Shown: piece after piece, positions 51,450-59,781 of the stretch | How positions within the stretch are numbered: position 1 is the stretch's first letter | Layout of the letters: each line of letters begins with the position of its first letter | Assembly (NCBI GenBank): GCA_029880855.1 | Contig: JAOUNS010000022.1 | Coordinates: 1-59,853, forward strand | Origin: Gammaproteobacteria bacterium | GTDB taxonomy: Bacteria > Pseudomonadota > Gammaproteobacteria > UBA6429 > Thiohalophilaceae | Length of the DNA stretch: 59,853 bases | Direction of reading: 5' to 3' | Translations under genes and position numbers: made by a program | The notes under the pieces: model-generated | The model's database searches: none | What the model saw: only the letters and a program-made list of their open reading frames with translations | Told to the model about the DNA's origin: nothing

Positions 51450-53522
51450 TCAGTGTTCCATTTTATGACTACCTATGGTTTCAATCAGGGAAAAGAGTTG
51501 GTCTTTGCTTACCGGTTTGCTGAGAAAATCATCCATGCCGGCCTCCAGACAGTTTTGCCGATCCTCGATGGTGGCATTGGCTGTCAGGGCGACAATAGGG
51601 ACATGGCCGTTGTGTTCAAGATCGCGCCAGGCACGGGTTGCCTCCAGCCCATTCATATTGGGCATACGCATATCCATCAGCACAAGATCATAACGGTTGT
51701 TTTGCAGGGCGTGCACGGCTTCCTGACCATCAAGCACGCGAGTTGCCTGATGGCCTGCCTTGGTGAGGTAGGTCGTAATTACCTTCGCGTTGATATCACT
51801 GTCCTCTGCCACAAGTATATTCAGCGGGTTAACCGGTTTTATCTCTTCCCGCAGGATCTGACTGGTTGTTTTTTGATCAGAGATAAAACAGTCTGCCAGA
51901 TCTGAAAACTTTATCGGCAGGACGATATTTTTATTAAATATTTCTTTGCTGCCTGTGTGCGACTGCACAGAAATGAGATGAGTAAGTAAAAACAGGTGAA
52001 TTTTAGCGGGTTTTCGCTGTTTTATTTCCTGTGCGAGTTGGCGGCATTGCGATGTGCAGACAGCATCATTAATAAAAATATAGATTTCACTGTCAGCCGG
52101 CAGTGGATCCAGCCACGCAAACAGTTCCTGTGTGGTCTGGAAGTTTTGGTTTTTAACACCCATGTAGCGGCAGTATTCGCTGAAAATAACCTGGTGACTG
52201 TGACTGGTTTCCAGCAAGGCGATCTTTTGGGTGTCACTCAGCGGAATACGCTCAGGTTGTTTTTCCACAATGCTGAAAGGCAGTTTGAACCAGAAGGTAC
52301 TGCCGATATTGGGTTCGCTTTCCACCCCAATCTCACCCTGCATCAGTTTAACCAGTTTAGCCGAGATGGTTGTGCCAAGTCCGGTACCGGAGTGGTTGGC
52401 CTGATGCGGACCATCCACCTGATAAAATGGTTCGAAGATCTTTGCCTGTTGTTTGCTGTTCATGCCCGGCCCGGTGTCGTGCACAGAGAAATGGGCGTGA
52501 ATCAGCGCGGGGTCTTCTTCATCCGACTCGTAAGTGACCCGCACCACTACATCACCCCGGCTGGTAAACTTCACCGCATTACCGACAATATTCAACAGGA
52601 TCTGACGCAATTTGTTCGGATCACCGCTGACGATGCGCGGCATGTCCGGTTGAACAAAACAGGACAACTCTATCCCTTTCTCATGGGCAACCGAGGCAAA
52701 CATGTGAGAAACACCATGAGTTACCTCGGTAAGATTGAAGCGGTTCGGCTCCAGCTTTTGTTTACCGGCCTCAATCTTGGACAGATCCAGGATATCGTCA
52801 ATCAATGAGTGCAGCGCACTGGATGACTGCTCCAGCCCCTTTACATATTCACGTTGCTCGGCGTCCAGCCGGGTGCCGGCAAGCAGGTTGGTCATGCCGA
52901 TCATGCCGCTCATTGGTGTGCGTATCTCATGGCTCATGGCGGCAAGAAACTCACTCTTGGCACGGTTTGCCTTGTCTGCTTCGGCCTGGGCCAACTTGAT
53001 GCGATTCAGCATGATCCAGATATAGGGTGGTAACAGCAGCAGCAACAATACATACATCACAATGTCGAAAATATTCGAATACCAGGTGTCCGAATACCAC
53101 AGGACCAGCGAGAAGCCGATAATACTGGCGATAGTGGAACCGTATAATTGTCCTTGCCCATAGCGCATACCGTAACCGATGAAGGTCCAGGGGTAGAGCA
53201 GGAAGTAGGGACTGAACGGGCCGCCGTCTGTGATCAGCATGGAAATGCTGATGGAACTGAAATCGAGAATAATGGTGAGATAGGTACGCAGCGCTGAACG
53301 TGGAAAAAAGTAAATACTGATAAAGCCAACGATCCACAGTGTAAGAAAGGTCAGGCAGAAGACACCATAGGCCATGAATCGGGGTGGATAGTAATTGGTC
53401 CACATGGCCAGACCGATATGTACCGACACCAATCCCCAGATCAGGAGGCGGATGATGGACTGGGTAAACTCCGGGTTTCCCAGATAGGCCTCTTTGAGGC
53501 GTTGTCGGTCGAATCTGAACAT
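51450..53522 (-). CDS. membrane hybrid histidine kinase with receiver domain
   Basis: 690 residues. Five to six membrane helices (about 20-170) without a clear sensor domain, then HisKA with H198 ([15 protein letters not shown]), HATPase with N, G1 and G2 boxes ([28 protein letters not shown]), a degenerate receiver-like region (about 430-530), and a full receiver with phosphoacceptor D617 in LVLMDMRMP. No Hpt domain, so phosphate goes to a separate Hpt. It sits next to the diguanylate cyclase gene. Confidence 0.93.
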   Translation of the reverse strand: MFRFDRQRLKEAYLGNPEFTQSIIRLLIWGLVSVHIGLAMWTNYYPPRFMAYGVFCLTFLTLWIVGFISIYFFPRSALRTYLTIILDFSSISISMLITDGGPFSPYFLLYPWTFIGYGMRYGQGQLYGSTIASIIGFSLVLWYSDTWYSNIFDIVMYVLLLLLLPPYIWIMLNRIKLAQAEADKANRAKSEFLAAMSHEIRTPMSGMIGMTNLLAGTRLDAEQREYVKGLEQSSSALHSLIDDILDLSKIEAGKQKLEPNRFNLTEVTHGVSHMFASVAHEKGIELSCFVQPDMPRIVSGDPNKLRQILLNIVGNAVKFTSRGDVVVRVTYESDEEDPALIHAHFSVHDTGPGMNSKQQAKIFEPFYQVDGPHQANHSGTGLGTTISAKLVKLMQGEIGVESEPNIGSTFWFKLPFSIVEKQPERIPLSDTQKIALLETSHSHQVIFSEYCRYMGVKNQNFQTTQELFAWLDPLPADSEIYIFINDAVCTSQCRQLAQEIKQRKPAKIHLFLLTHLISVQSHTGSKEIFNKNIVLPIKFSDLADCFISDQKTTSQILREEIKPVNPLNILVAEDSDINAKVITTYLTKAGHQATRVLDGQEAVHALQNNRYDLVLMDMRMPNMNGLEATRAWRDLEHNGHVPIVALTANATIEDRQNCLEAGMDDFLSKPVSKDQLFSLIETIGSHKMEH

Positions 53523-53591
53523 AATCTGTATTGGTCAGTGCAGGCTTATCAGAAGTATAATGGATTTTTGGCTTTTAATAGGGGTTTTTGC

Positions 53592-54008
53592 ATGGCAACC
53601 AAAGGCAAGCAGGGTAAGGTCAATGTGGAGTTCAACGCGGAGACCAAGTGCAGTTTCTGTGAAGGGTCAAAATGCTGTGTCTATACCACTCAGGAGATCG
53701 CTGCACCGCGCTCCATGGATGATTTTGACCACCTGCTTTGGCAACTGGCCCACAAGGACATGCAGATCTATAAGGATGAAGACGGCTGGTTTCTGTTAGC
53801 CCTTAATCCCTGCCGCTTTCTGAAGCCGGAGGGCGGCTGCGGCATTTATGAGACCCGTCCACAGGTCTGTCGCGATTACAGCAACGACTACTGCGAATAC
53901 GATGCACCGCCGGAAGAGTTTTTTGAACATTACTTCCCGGATTATGAAAGCCTGCTGGCCTATTGTCGCAAACGATTCAAGCGTTGGGATAAACGGTTTA
54001 CACAATAA
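53592..54008 (+). CDS. YkgJ family cysteine-cluster protein
   Basis: 138 residues from the ATG at 53592 (the upstream frame is in the divergent kinase gene region). Eight or so cysteines in the family pattern: CSFCEGSKCCVYT near residues 16-28, NPCRFLKPEGGCGIYETRPQVCRDYSNDYC and a final YCRKRFKRW. The cluster binds zinc or iron-sulfur; the family role is unknown. Divergent from the hybrid kinase gene. Confidence 0.9.
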   Translation: MATKGKQGKVNVEFNAETKCSFCEGSKCCVYTTQEIAAPRSMDDFDHLLWQLAHKDMQIYKDEDGWFLLALNPCRFLKPEGGCGIYETRPQVCRDYSNDYCEYDAPPEEFFEHYFPDYESLLAYCRKRFKRWDKRFTQ

Positions 54009-54089
54009 AGTTTTGAGGACAACCCGGGACAGTTAGATGGACATAGAAAAGGTTTTCCAAATTAATAAAGCGGACATTTAGCATCTTTG

Positions 54090-54109
54090 CCTTGTGCCCA
54101 GGCACAAGG
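54090..54109. repeat. 20-bp near-perfect palindrome
   Basis: CCTTGTGCC, CA, GGCACAAGG. The stem is 9 bp with a 2-base centre; in DNA this is more like an operator than a terminator. It lies between the ykgJ-like and yqaA-like genes. Confidence 0.55.
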
Positions 54110-54225
54110 ATAGGTTCCATGAATTTGTACTTTTCATGTGTATGCCGTTGAGTACGACCCTGGTTGTGTTGCTGTCGATTTTTTTATGTCAGCCAGAAAG
54201 CTATATTCTCTGAACTGGTGCAGGA

Positions 54226-54666
54226 ATGGAACATTTTACTGAGTTGGGTTATTGGGGGTTGTTTCTCGCTGCGTTTCTCGCGGCGACAATCCTGCCGTTA
54301 AGTTCCGAGGTGGTTTTGTCGGCCCTGTTGTTGAGCGGCTGGTCACCGATGACGCTGGTTATGGTGGCAACAGCCGGTAATGTGCTCGGCTCAATAACCA
54401 ATTACGCGCTGGGCTATTGGGGCAGCAAAACGGTGGTGAAAAAATGGCTGAAAATGTCTGACGAGGAATTTGTCCATGCGGAACAGCGCTTCGTCAAATA
54501 CGGTATGGTATCGCTGCTATTTGCCTGGGTACCCGTCATCGGCGACCCCATCACCGTGGTTGCCGGGATCCTGCGCATACGCCTGTTGTGGTTTGTCTTG
54601 CTGGTCACTGCAGGCAAAGCGGCACGTTATGTGGTGCTTGCCTTTGCTGTTATACAGGCAGGATAG
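54226..54666 (+). CDS. YqaA/DedA-like membrane protein
   Basis: 146 residues with four membrane helices. GLFLAAFLAATILPLSSEVVLSALLLSG, then GNVLGSITNYALGYWGSK, and FAWVPVIGDPITVVAGILRI form the conserved VTT (SNARE-associated) pattern; the family may be lipid scramblases or transporters. The YqaA subgroup is short like this. No ribosome site is strong. Alone in its strand. Confidence 0.9.
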   Translation: MEHFTELGYWGLFLAAFLAATILPLSSEVVLSALLLSGWSPMTLVMVATAGNVLGSITNYALGYWGSKTVVKKWLKMSDEEFVHAEQRFVKYGMVSLLFAWVPVIGDPITVVAGILRIRLLWFVLLVTAGKAARYVVLAFAVIQAG

Positions 54667-54713
54667 ATATCAACCTGTTTGATATCGTGATGAATTACTG
54701 AATGCCGGTTTCA

Positions 54714-55244
54714 TTAGCAACCGGTCAGAACAAGCTGCCAGGAACCTGTAGCAAAAGCGTCAAATGGATTTGGCTCGCTGGTGAGAATGCACAGTTTTTT
54801 GCCTGCAGCCGTACGAAATATCACCATCACTTCACCACCAGGGCGTTGTTGGTATGATTCAATCCTTACACTGCGTGGTTTGTCCTCCACCAGATCCTTT
54901 TGGTAGTCCTGAATAAAACTCTCTTTCTGTTCGAATTGCTCAAGAAAACCGGGTTGCTTGAGCAATCTGTGCAGGGTCTCCATGCTCTTCTGCAAAATAT
55001 CGCGATGTTGTGTCGGTGCCGGTTGTTTCTCCGATTGATGGTTGGCATGAGCCGGTTTGTTTTTTTTCTCTGGCAGAATAGGTTGCAGGCGGACAGAGAA
55101 TTTTTCCTGAACTGTATCTTGCGGCGGGATCGATTTATGGAGATTACTGATAACAAATAGCAGCAGACCATGCAGCAGGAACGACAGCAACAGAAATAAA
55201 CCGGTGCTGATATGAGGATATTTTAATGAAATCGCCGGCGGCAT
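54714..55244 (-). CDS. hypothetical membrane-anchored protein (TonB-like architecture)
   Basis: 176 residues. One N-terminal membrane helix (about 14-32, LLLSFLLHGLLLFVIS). Then a charged, Pro/Gln/Lys-rich linker (about 40-85), and a small C-terminal domain with RSVRIESYQQRPGGEVMVIFRTAAGKKLCI and a closing Cys. The layout resembles TonB/TolA-type proteins (helix, extended linker, small periplasmic domain), but no ExbBD genes are adjacent and the fold is not certain. Confidence 0.7.
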   Translation of the reverse strand: MPPAISLKYPHISTGLFLLLSFLLHGLLLFVISNLHKSIPPQDTVQEKFSVRLQPILPEKKNKPAHANHQSEKQPAPTQHRDILQKSMETLHRLLKQPGFLEQFEQKESFIQDYQKDLVEDKPRSVRIESYQQRPGGEVMVIFRTAAGKKLCILTSEPNPFDAFATGSWQLVLTGC

Positions 55245-55302
55245 CGTGCCATTCCAGACAACGCCGTTTTTGTAAAGTTCAGACTGCCTGGTCGCGATTC
55301 AT

Positions 55303-55953
55303 TCAGGGCATGATGTCCCTAAAACTGTGGATGGCCTCAAACTCCTCCACATCCTTGTTTGGGCCCTGGCTGTCGGGTTTGTGTACGCAGAGCAGGTGGG
55401 CGATGCCGTAGCGTTTTGCGGAACGCAATACCGGCAGGCTGTCATCCACCAGCAGGGTGTGTTGCGGTTGGTAGTCCACATCATTGTGCAGTTGTTGCCA
55501 AAAGTCAGTTTCTTCCTTGGGCATGCCGTAGTCATGTGAACAGATGATTTGATCCAGATGATCATGCAGTTGGGTGCGATCCAGTTTCAGCATCAGACTT
55601 TTTTGATGGGCATTGGTAACCAGCACCGCCTTTTTATTGATGCTGCGGATCTTTGTTAAAAAATCCAGCACATGGGGATGAATGGCGATCAGATGATTGA
55701 TCTCTGCTTTCAACAGTGCGATATCCAGTCCCAGCGTTTCGGACCAGTAATCCACGCAGTACCAGTTCATGGTGCCTTCCACGGCCTGTAACTTGGGGAA
55801 GAGTTCGGTCTTGGCCGCTTCGACGTGAAGATCATGTTTTTCCGCATAACGCAAAGGGACATGTTCACGCCAGAAATAGGAATCAAAGTAGAGATCCAGC
55901 AGGGTGCCGTCCATATCGAGCAGCACGGTATCGATGTTATTCCAGTTTATCAT
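55303..55953 (-). CDS. yrfG: GMP/IMP nucleotidase (YrfG, HAD family)
   Basis: 216 residues. HAD motif I DMDGTLLD (near residues 13-20), motif II VLVTNAHQK, the Lys of motif III in YGMPKEETDFW and motif IV LLVDDSLPVL. The WREHVPLRYAEKH cap segment is typical of YrfG. It removes phosphate from purine monophosphates (GMP, IMP), known for the E. coli protein. Cytoplasmic. Confidence 0.93.
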   Translation of the reverse strand: MINWNNIDTVLLDMDGTLLDLYFDSYFWREHVPLRYAEKHDLHVEAAKTELFPKLQAVEGTMNWYCVDYWSETLGLDIALLKAEINHLIAIHPHVLDFLTKIRSINKKAVLVTNAHQKSLMLKLDRTQLHDHLDQIICSHDYGMPKEETDFWQQLHNDVDYQPQHTLLVDDSLPVLRSAKRYGIAHLLCVHKPDSQGPNKDVEEFEAIHSFRDIMP

Positions 55954-56061
55954 GGGCGGATTGTAGAGGATTTTGACGCAGGGATGAATCTCGGGCTGAT
56001 GCTTCTGTGCAGATCGGCTATGCTTGAAAGGTAATGGACTTGTACATGTTACGAGGCATGA

Positions 56062-56754
56062 ATGGCTAAGCGATTCTTTTTACTCAGTTTGTTGGGCCTG
56101 CTCTTGATACCGGTGGCGCAGGCGGATGATTATACCGTCGAAGAACTGGAACGCTGGTTTAACAGCGACAAGTTCGAACCGCCGAACCCTGTGGGAAATG
56201 TTAACGATGGTGAACTGGAATTCCTCACCGCCTTGCCGAAGAAAAAAATTCACCACCACCACAATTCTGTGACCATTCTTCCCAACAGCCTGCAGGACGG
56301 CTGGGTCATCGTAAAGCAGTGCCACAGCAATATCGATCAGGTCAGTGCGGCCCAGGTTGTTTTCAAACAGGAGCGTGTCAAGGATCTGCAAGTACTGGAA
56401 TATCAAAATATCGGTCGCGCCTGGGTGGAAGGACCGACTGTGCAAATGACCGATATCACCGCCAATGCCACCATCTGTTTACAGGCCCGCACCCGTGCGC
56501 TTTATATACGGGACGATGGCAGTTATTGTCTGCGTAACGGGCCGTTTATGCGACGTTTCCTCGACGGTTATTACCCCATTCGTGTGTCTATGGACATTGT
56601 CTATAAAGGCACCGGTCTGAAGCTGGTCAACACCTTGCCGAAACAACAGGCGGGGTTCAGTATCTGGCAAAAACAAAATGAGCTGGGTTTTGATGCGGTG
56701 TTTGAAGGGCAGTTGCGCACCGAATTCAGTTTCGAAGTGGAAACCCTTATCTGA
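56062..56754 (+). CDS. hypothetical secreted protein
   Basis: 230 residues with a signal peptide cut near AQA/DD. The mature protein has a run of four His (IHHHHNS, about residue 68) within a strand region, a CHSNIDQVSAAQVVFKQ segment and a C-terminal beta-rich part. One Cys pair (QCHSN and YCLRN) may be bridged. I know no family name; proteins like this occur beside nudE in related bacteria by impression only. It is upstream of nudE by about 110 bases. Confidence 0.75.
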   Translation: MAKRFFLLSLLGLLLIPVAQADDYTVEELERWFNSDKFEPPNPVGNVNDGELEFLTALPKKKIHHHHNSVTILPNSLQDGWVIVKQCHSNIDQVSAAQVVFKQERVKDLQVLEYQNIGRAWVEGPTVQMTDITANATICLQARTRALYIRDDGSYCLRNGPFMRRFLDGYYPIRVSMDIVYKGTGLKLVNTLPKQQAGFSIWQKQNELGFDAVFEGQLRTEFSFEVETLI

Positions 56755-56866
56755 CTTTCTTACCGCTGTAAATCCCTTTATTTTTTCCCTGCGCTGGTGT
56801 GCATGGGTTAAAACTGGCAAAATTTGTCGCATAACAATCTGTTGATACCGGTTAATCCCCTGTTCC

Positions 56867-57421
56867 ATGCGTCGCCAACCGAAAATCCTTGAGACTCGCA
56901 CCCTGGCCAGGACCCGGCTGTTTCATATTCAGGAAATGGATCTGGAGTTTGCCAATGGCGTCACCGTGCAATTTGAGCGTATGTGCGGTTCGGCGCGTGG
57001 CGCGGTGCTGGTGATCCCCATGCTCGACGATGATACCGTGTTGTTGATCCGGGAATACGCCGCCGGTGTGGAACGCTATGAACTGGCCCTGCCCAAGGGG
57101 CGGATCGAAAAAGAGGAGGCAGTCATCGCCGCCGCCAACCGCGAGATCATGGAAGAGATCGGCTATGCCGCCCGTGATCTGCAACACCTGACCAGTCTGA
57201 CTCTGGCACCCGGTTACTCCAATCAGACCACCCATATCGTCCTGGCCCGTGATCTATACACGCAGACGGCCGAGGGTGATGAGCCGGAACCCATTGAGGT
57301 GGTGCCCTGGCGACTGAGTGAACTGGCGGCACTGCTTACCGAACCGGATGTCACCGAGGCGCGCACCATCGCCGCCCTCTACCTGGCCCGGGACTTTTTA
57401 AACGGCAATCGGCATGGATAA
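56867..57421 (+). CDS. nudE: ADP compounds hydrolase (Nudix)
   Basis: 184 residues. The Nudix box is complete: GRIEKEEAVIAAANREIMEEIG (about 76-97), with the conserved EE and REx2EE. LFHIQEMDLEFANG before it and LAPGYSNQTTHIVLARDL after it match NudE, which hydrolyses ADP-ribose, Ap3A and NADH-type compounds. cysQ overlaps its end by 8 bases, so the two are in one operon. Confidence 0.93.
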   Translation: MRRQPKILETRTLARTRLFHIQEMDLEFANGVTVQFERMCGSARGAVLVIPMLDDDTVLLIREYAAGVERYELALPKGRIEKEEAVIAAANREIMEEIGYAARDLQHLTSLTLAPGYSNQTTHIVLARDLYTQTAEGDEPEPIEVVPWRLSELAALLTEPDVTEARTIAALYLARDFLNGNRHG

Positions 57422-58214
57422 GCAGGAACTGAAAAAGCTCCAGGAACCGATCATCTCCCTGGCTATCCGCGCCGGGGCGCGCATCCTCGACTACTATCGC
57501 TATGGCTGCAAGGTCAAACAAAAAGAGGACAAGACCCCGCTGACCCAGGCCGATCTGGAGGCCAACGAGATAATTCAGAACGGGCTGCAAAAGCTGACCC
57601 CCGATATTCCCATCCTCTCCGAAGAAGCACATGACATACCCTTCAGTGAACGGCAACAGTGGAGCCTCTACTGGCTGGTGGACCCGCTGGACGGTACACG
57701 CGAATTCATCAACCGCACCGATGAATTCACCGTCAACATCGCCCTGATTGAAAACGGCCTGCCTATCCTTGGTCTGGTCCATGCGCCGGAACTGGAGTGT
57801 TGTTATTTCGCCAGCAGGGGACAGGGTGCCTATAAAAAGGCCGGCGGTAACAAACCGCGCCGCATACAGGTGAAAAAGAAATGCCGCAGCCCGGTGATTG
57901 TCGCCGGCAGCCGCGCTCACCGCACAGTGGACTTCAGCCGCTTTTTGGAAAACATCGGTGACACCGAAGTGCTCAGCATGGGCAGCGCACTCAAATCCTG
58001 TCTGGTGGCGGAGGGTAAGGCTGATGTTTATGCGCGACTGGGACCGACTTCGGAATGGGACACCGCCGCAGCGCAATGTATTGTGGAAGAAGCGGGCGGC
58101 CTGATCACCGACACCAACATGGAAAGGTTGCGTTACAACACCAAGGAATGTTTATTAAATCCCCACTTCTTCGTCTTCGGGGATCAGAATGTGGACTGGT
58201 CGTCTTATTTGTAG
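57414..58214 (+). CDS. cysQ: 3'(2'),5'-bisphosphate nucleotidase
   Basis: 266 residues. CysQ removes the 3' phosphate of PAP (and PAPS), keeping the sulfate assimilation by-product low. Inositol-monophosphatase-like metal motifs are seen: TQADLEANEII, LSEEAHDIP, DPLDGTREFINRTDEFTVNIALIENG and the C-terminal SEWDTAAAQCIVEEAGG. Membrane-associated in some species. The inverted-repeat element follows the stop by 15 bases. Confidence 0.95.
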   Translation: MDKQELKKLQEPIISLAIRAGARILDYYRYGCKVKQKEDKTPLTQADLEANEIIQNGLQKLTPDIPILSEEAHDIPFSERQQWSLYWLVDPLDGTREFINRTDEFTVNIALIENGLPILGLVHAPELECCYFASRGQGAYKKAGGNKPRRIQVKKKCRSPVIVAGSRAHRTVDFSRFLENIGDTEVLSMGSALKSCLVAEGKADVYARLGPTSEWDTAAAQCIVEEAGGLITDTNMERLRYNTKECLLNPHFFVFGDQNVDWSSYL

Positions 58215-58228
58215 AGAGCAGAATTAAT

Positions 58229-58427
58229 TAGAACTCATCTCAAAATGTCGTGAGCGCAGGTGAGACAAGGCAATAATGAACGAAAAAGCGGAGTTTTGTA
58301 CATGGATTGTACTTATTTCGCGAAGCCCATGGATGGGCGTGAGCGAATGTTACACGCAGTAAACGAGCATTTTGAGTTCATTATTAACGCCGTATCACCA
58401 AGTACAACAATTTTGAGATGGGTTCTA
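58229..58427 (+). repeat. 199-bp inverted-repeat element, longer copy
   Basis: Ends TAGAACTCATCTCA (58229-58242) and TGAGATGGGTTCTA (58414-58427) are 13 of 14 matched. The interior matches the element at 12174-12305 in reverse complement, with the blocks CTCAAAATGTCGTGAGCGCA, GAACGAAAAAGCGGAG and CGAGCATTTTGAGTTCA. About 65 extra bases (TTTTGTACATGGATTGTACT onward) lie in the middle. A short false frame spans it. Confidence 0.8.
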
Positions 58428-58453
58428 CAGAAAAGAGGGGTTGGGAAGGGGGC

Positions 58454-58663
58454 TTACTGACACTGACAGCGGTCATATACCGCCATAATTGATCGCAACT
58501 CCGCCAGTACCTGCTGTTTTTCTCTGTCAGTCAAACCATTCAACAGCGCGATGGGATGGTTTTGTTCCAATTGTTCAATATAGCCATGTACAGCCTTGCA
58601 ACCTTCATTACAAAGACTTTCCACAGCGGAATCGACGGCAGAGTGAGCGAATGCAGGTAACAT
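58454..58663 (-). CDS. small Cys-containing protein, signal peptide possibly cut short
   Basis: 69 residues. It begins MLPAFAHSAVDS, which looks like the end of a signal peptide (an AFAHS cleavage site) without its basic and most of its hydrophobic part. Upstream in the frame there are only about 13 codons before a stop. The mature part is helical with four Cys (C18, C22, and the CQC end). GGAG lies 11 bases before the ATG. Either a truncated gene or a non-secreted one. No family recognised. Confidence 0.5.
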   Translation of the reverse strand: MLPAFAHSAVDSAVESLCNEGCKAVHGYIEQLEQNHPIALLNGLTDREKQQVLAELRSIMAVYDRCQCQ

Positions 58664-58788
58664 CAGTGTGACTGCTCCGTGAGATCGAGTGTGAACTATA
58701 CCTCAATTCTAGTACATAAACACCCCCGACAAGCCCGGCCCCCGCCGGATTTGTAACGATTTGCGACGAAACAGCCCGCTGAATTGGA

Positions 58789-58965
58789 TTAGAAAAACAG
58801 CATTTCCTGTCGAAAGCACTGTTGCAAATCCATGGCTGAATCATCCAGCGCTGTGACATCTTCCTCCGGTTTAACAACCGGGTTGGCTAAAATCGGCGAC
58901 TCAACGTGCTCCACGTTCACAGTATACCGGGCCTTCTCCCCGGCAATTCCTTCCACAACCAACAT
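58789..58965 (-). CDS. 58-residue hypothetical protein
   Basis: A short frame with GAGGG 8 bases before the ATG at 58965 and a TAA stop. The sequence opens MLVVEGIAGEKARYTVNV, then contains ESPILANPVVKPEEDVTALD and ends CFRQEMLFF. It is acidic, with no signal peptide. The alternation of strand-like residues and proline pairs suggests a small cytoplasmic protein. No family recognised. Confidence 0.5.
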   Translation of the reverse strand: MLVVEGIAGEKARYTVNVEHVESPILANPVVKPEEDVTALDDSAMDLQQCFRQEMLFF

Positions 58966-59095
58966 GACAAATCCCTCTTTTGGTGGTGTCCTGTAAAAAC
59001 CATACGCCGATTATGGGAAAGGGGCAAGGGGATTTTGGTGGAAGATCTGCCAAAATGACGACACGGAATGGCCGGAATTCAACGAGATTTACCCT

Positions 59096-59533
59096 ATGCA
59101 ACGATACATGTACCACTGTCTGCTGATCATCGGACTATTATTCACCAACTCAGTCAATGCGGCGGAGGAGTGGGATGGGAAATACGAATACCACACCTCA
59201 CTGGGTACGACGGTTGGCGGCTCAGTTATCATGTTGATGTATGAACTCAGCGTCAGCAAAACAGATTGCACACTCAACATCGACGGTTATCAGACCATGG
59301 ACAGAATCAAATGCCGCGCTGATGCCAAAGGCGATCAACTTTTAGTCAGGTTTAAGTCATACGCCGATGGTTCAGTCAAGAATCCTTTTGGGATCGAGAT
59401 ATACAAAGTGGATGCCGTGCTGTTTGAATTGCTGCGCAAGGATGGAAAACTGGTAACGACATGGAAAGCCGAACAACCGGAAAATCTGACGGAGCCGGGG
59501 GAGTATTTTATAAAGGCCGACAGCAAGAAATAA
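59096..59533 (+). CDS. secreted DUF5991-type protein
   Basis: 145 residues. A signal peptide (cut near VNA/AE) precedes WDGKYEYHTSLGTTVGGS, then CTLNIDGYQTMDRIKC and VRFKSYADGSVKNPFG. These strand blocks recall DUF5991, a small beta-barrel-like domain of unknown role, judged from memory. The two Cys (C62 and C75 region) could pair. A lone gene in the last kilobase. Confidence 0.72.
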   Translation: MQRYMYHCLLIIGLLFTNSVNAAEEWDGKYEYHTSLGTTVGGSVIMLMYELSVSKTDCTLNIDGYQTMDRIKCRADAKGDQLLVRFKSYADGSVKNPFGIEIYKVDAVLFELLRKDGKLVTTWKAEQPENLTEPGEYFIKADSKK

Positions 59534-59639
59534 TTGCCGGCGGGTTTTGGTATTTATCGAAACTACATGGTGGAGGCGAGTATCGCATTTTCATTCAATG
59601 TTACTTTGTTTCGCCCGCCACTGCGCGGCTTTGGCGAGT
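59534..59639. other. gap before the terminal repeat
   Basis: No gene. The first bases after the stop hold GCCGGCGGGTTTT, which could be a weak terminator end. The stretch TTTCGCCCGCCACTGCGCGGC leads into the repeat. Confidence 0.35.
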
Positions 59640-59781
59640 GACTTTTCTTTGCGTGTCCAAAGAAAAGTCACCAAAAGAAAGGACACCCCATCGGCTGAAG
59701 CGTGGTTGCGATGGATTTCATCCTGATCATTGGCAGAAGGGGCGTCCTGCCCCTCTGCCAATGCGCGGCATCCCTGCCGCG
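59640..59781 (+). repeat. multi-hairpin dispersed repeat
   Basis: Three stems in a row: GACTTTTCTTTG (59640-59651) with CAAAGAAAAGTC (59658-59669); TGGCAG..GGGGC with GCCCC..TGCCA (59731-59760); and CGCGGC with GCCGCG (about 59764-59781). The wording (CTTTGCGTGTCCAAAGAAAAG and GGCGTCCTGCCCCTCTGCC) is that of a non-coding repeat found in many proteobacteria, where it is often miscalled as a gene. Copies of the unit are not seen elsewhere in this window. Confidence 0.75.

Noticed and set aside
54136-54213. 25-residue hydrophobic frame before the YqaA-like gene
   Set aside because: No ribosome site was seen; a leader peptide role would need data.
58260-58460. 66-residue open frame within the inverted-repeat element
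   Set aside because: It is created by the repeat and its central extra bases; the related element at 12174 has no such frame.
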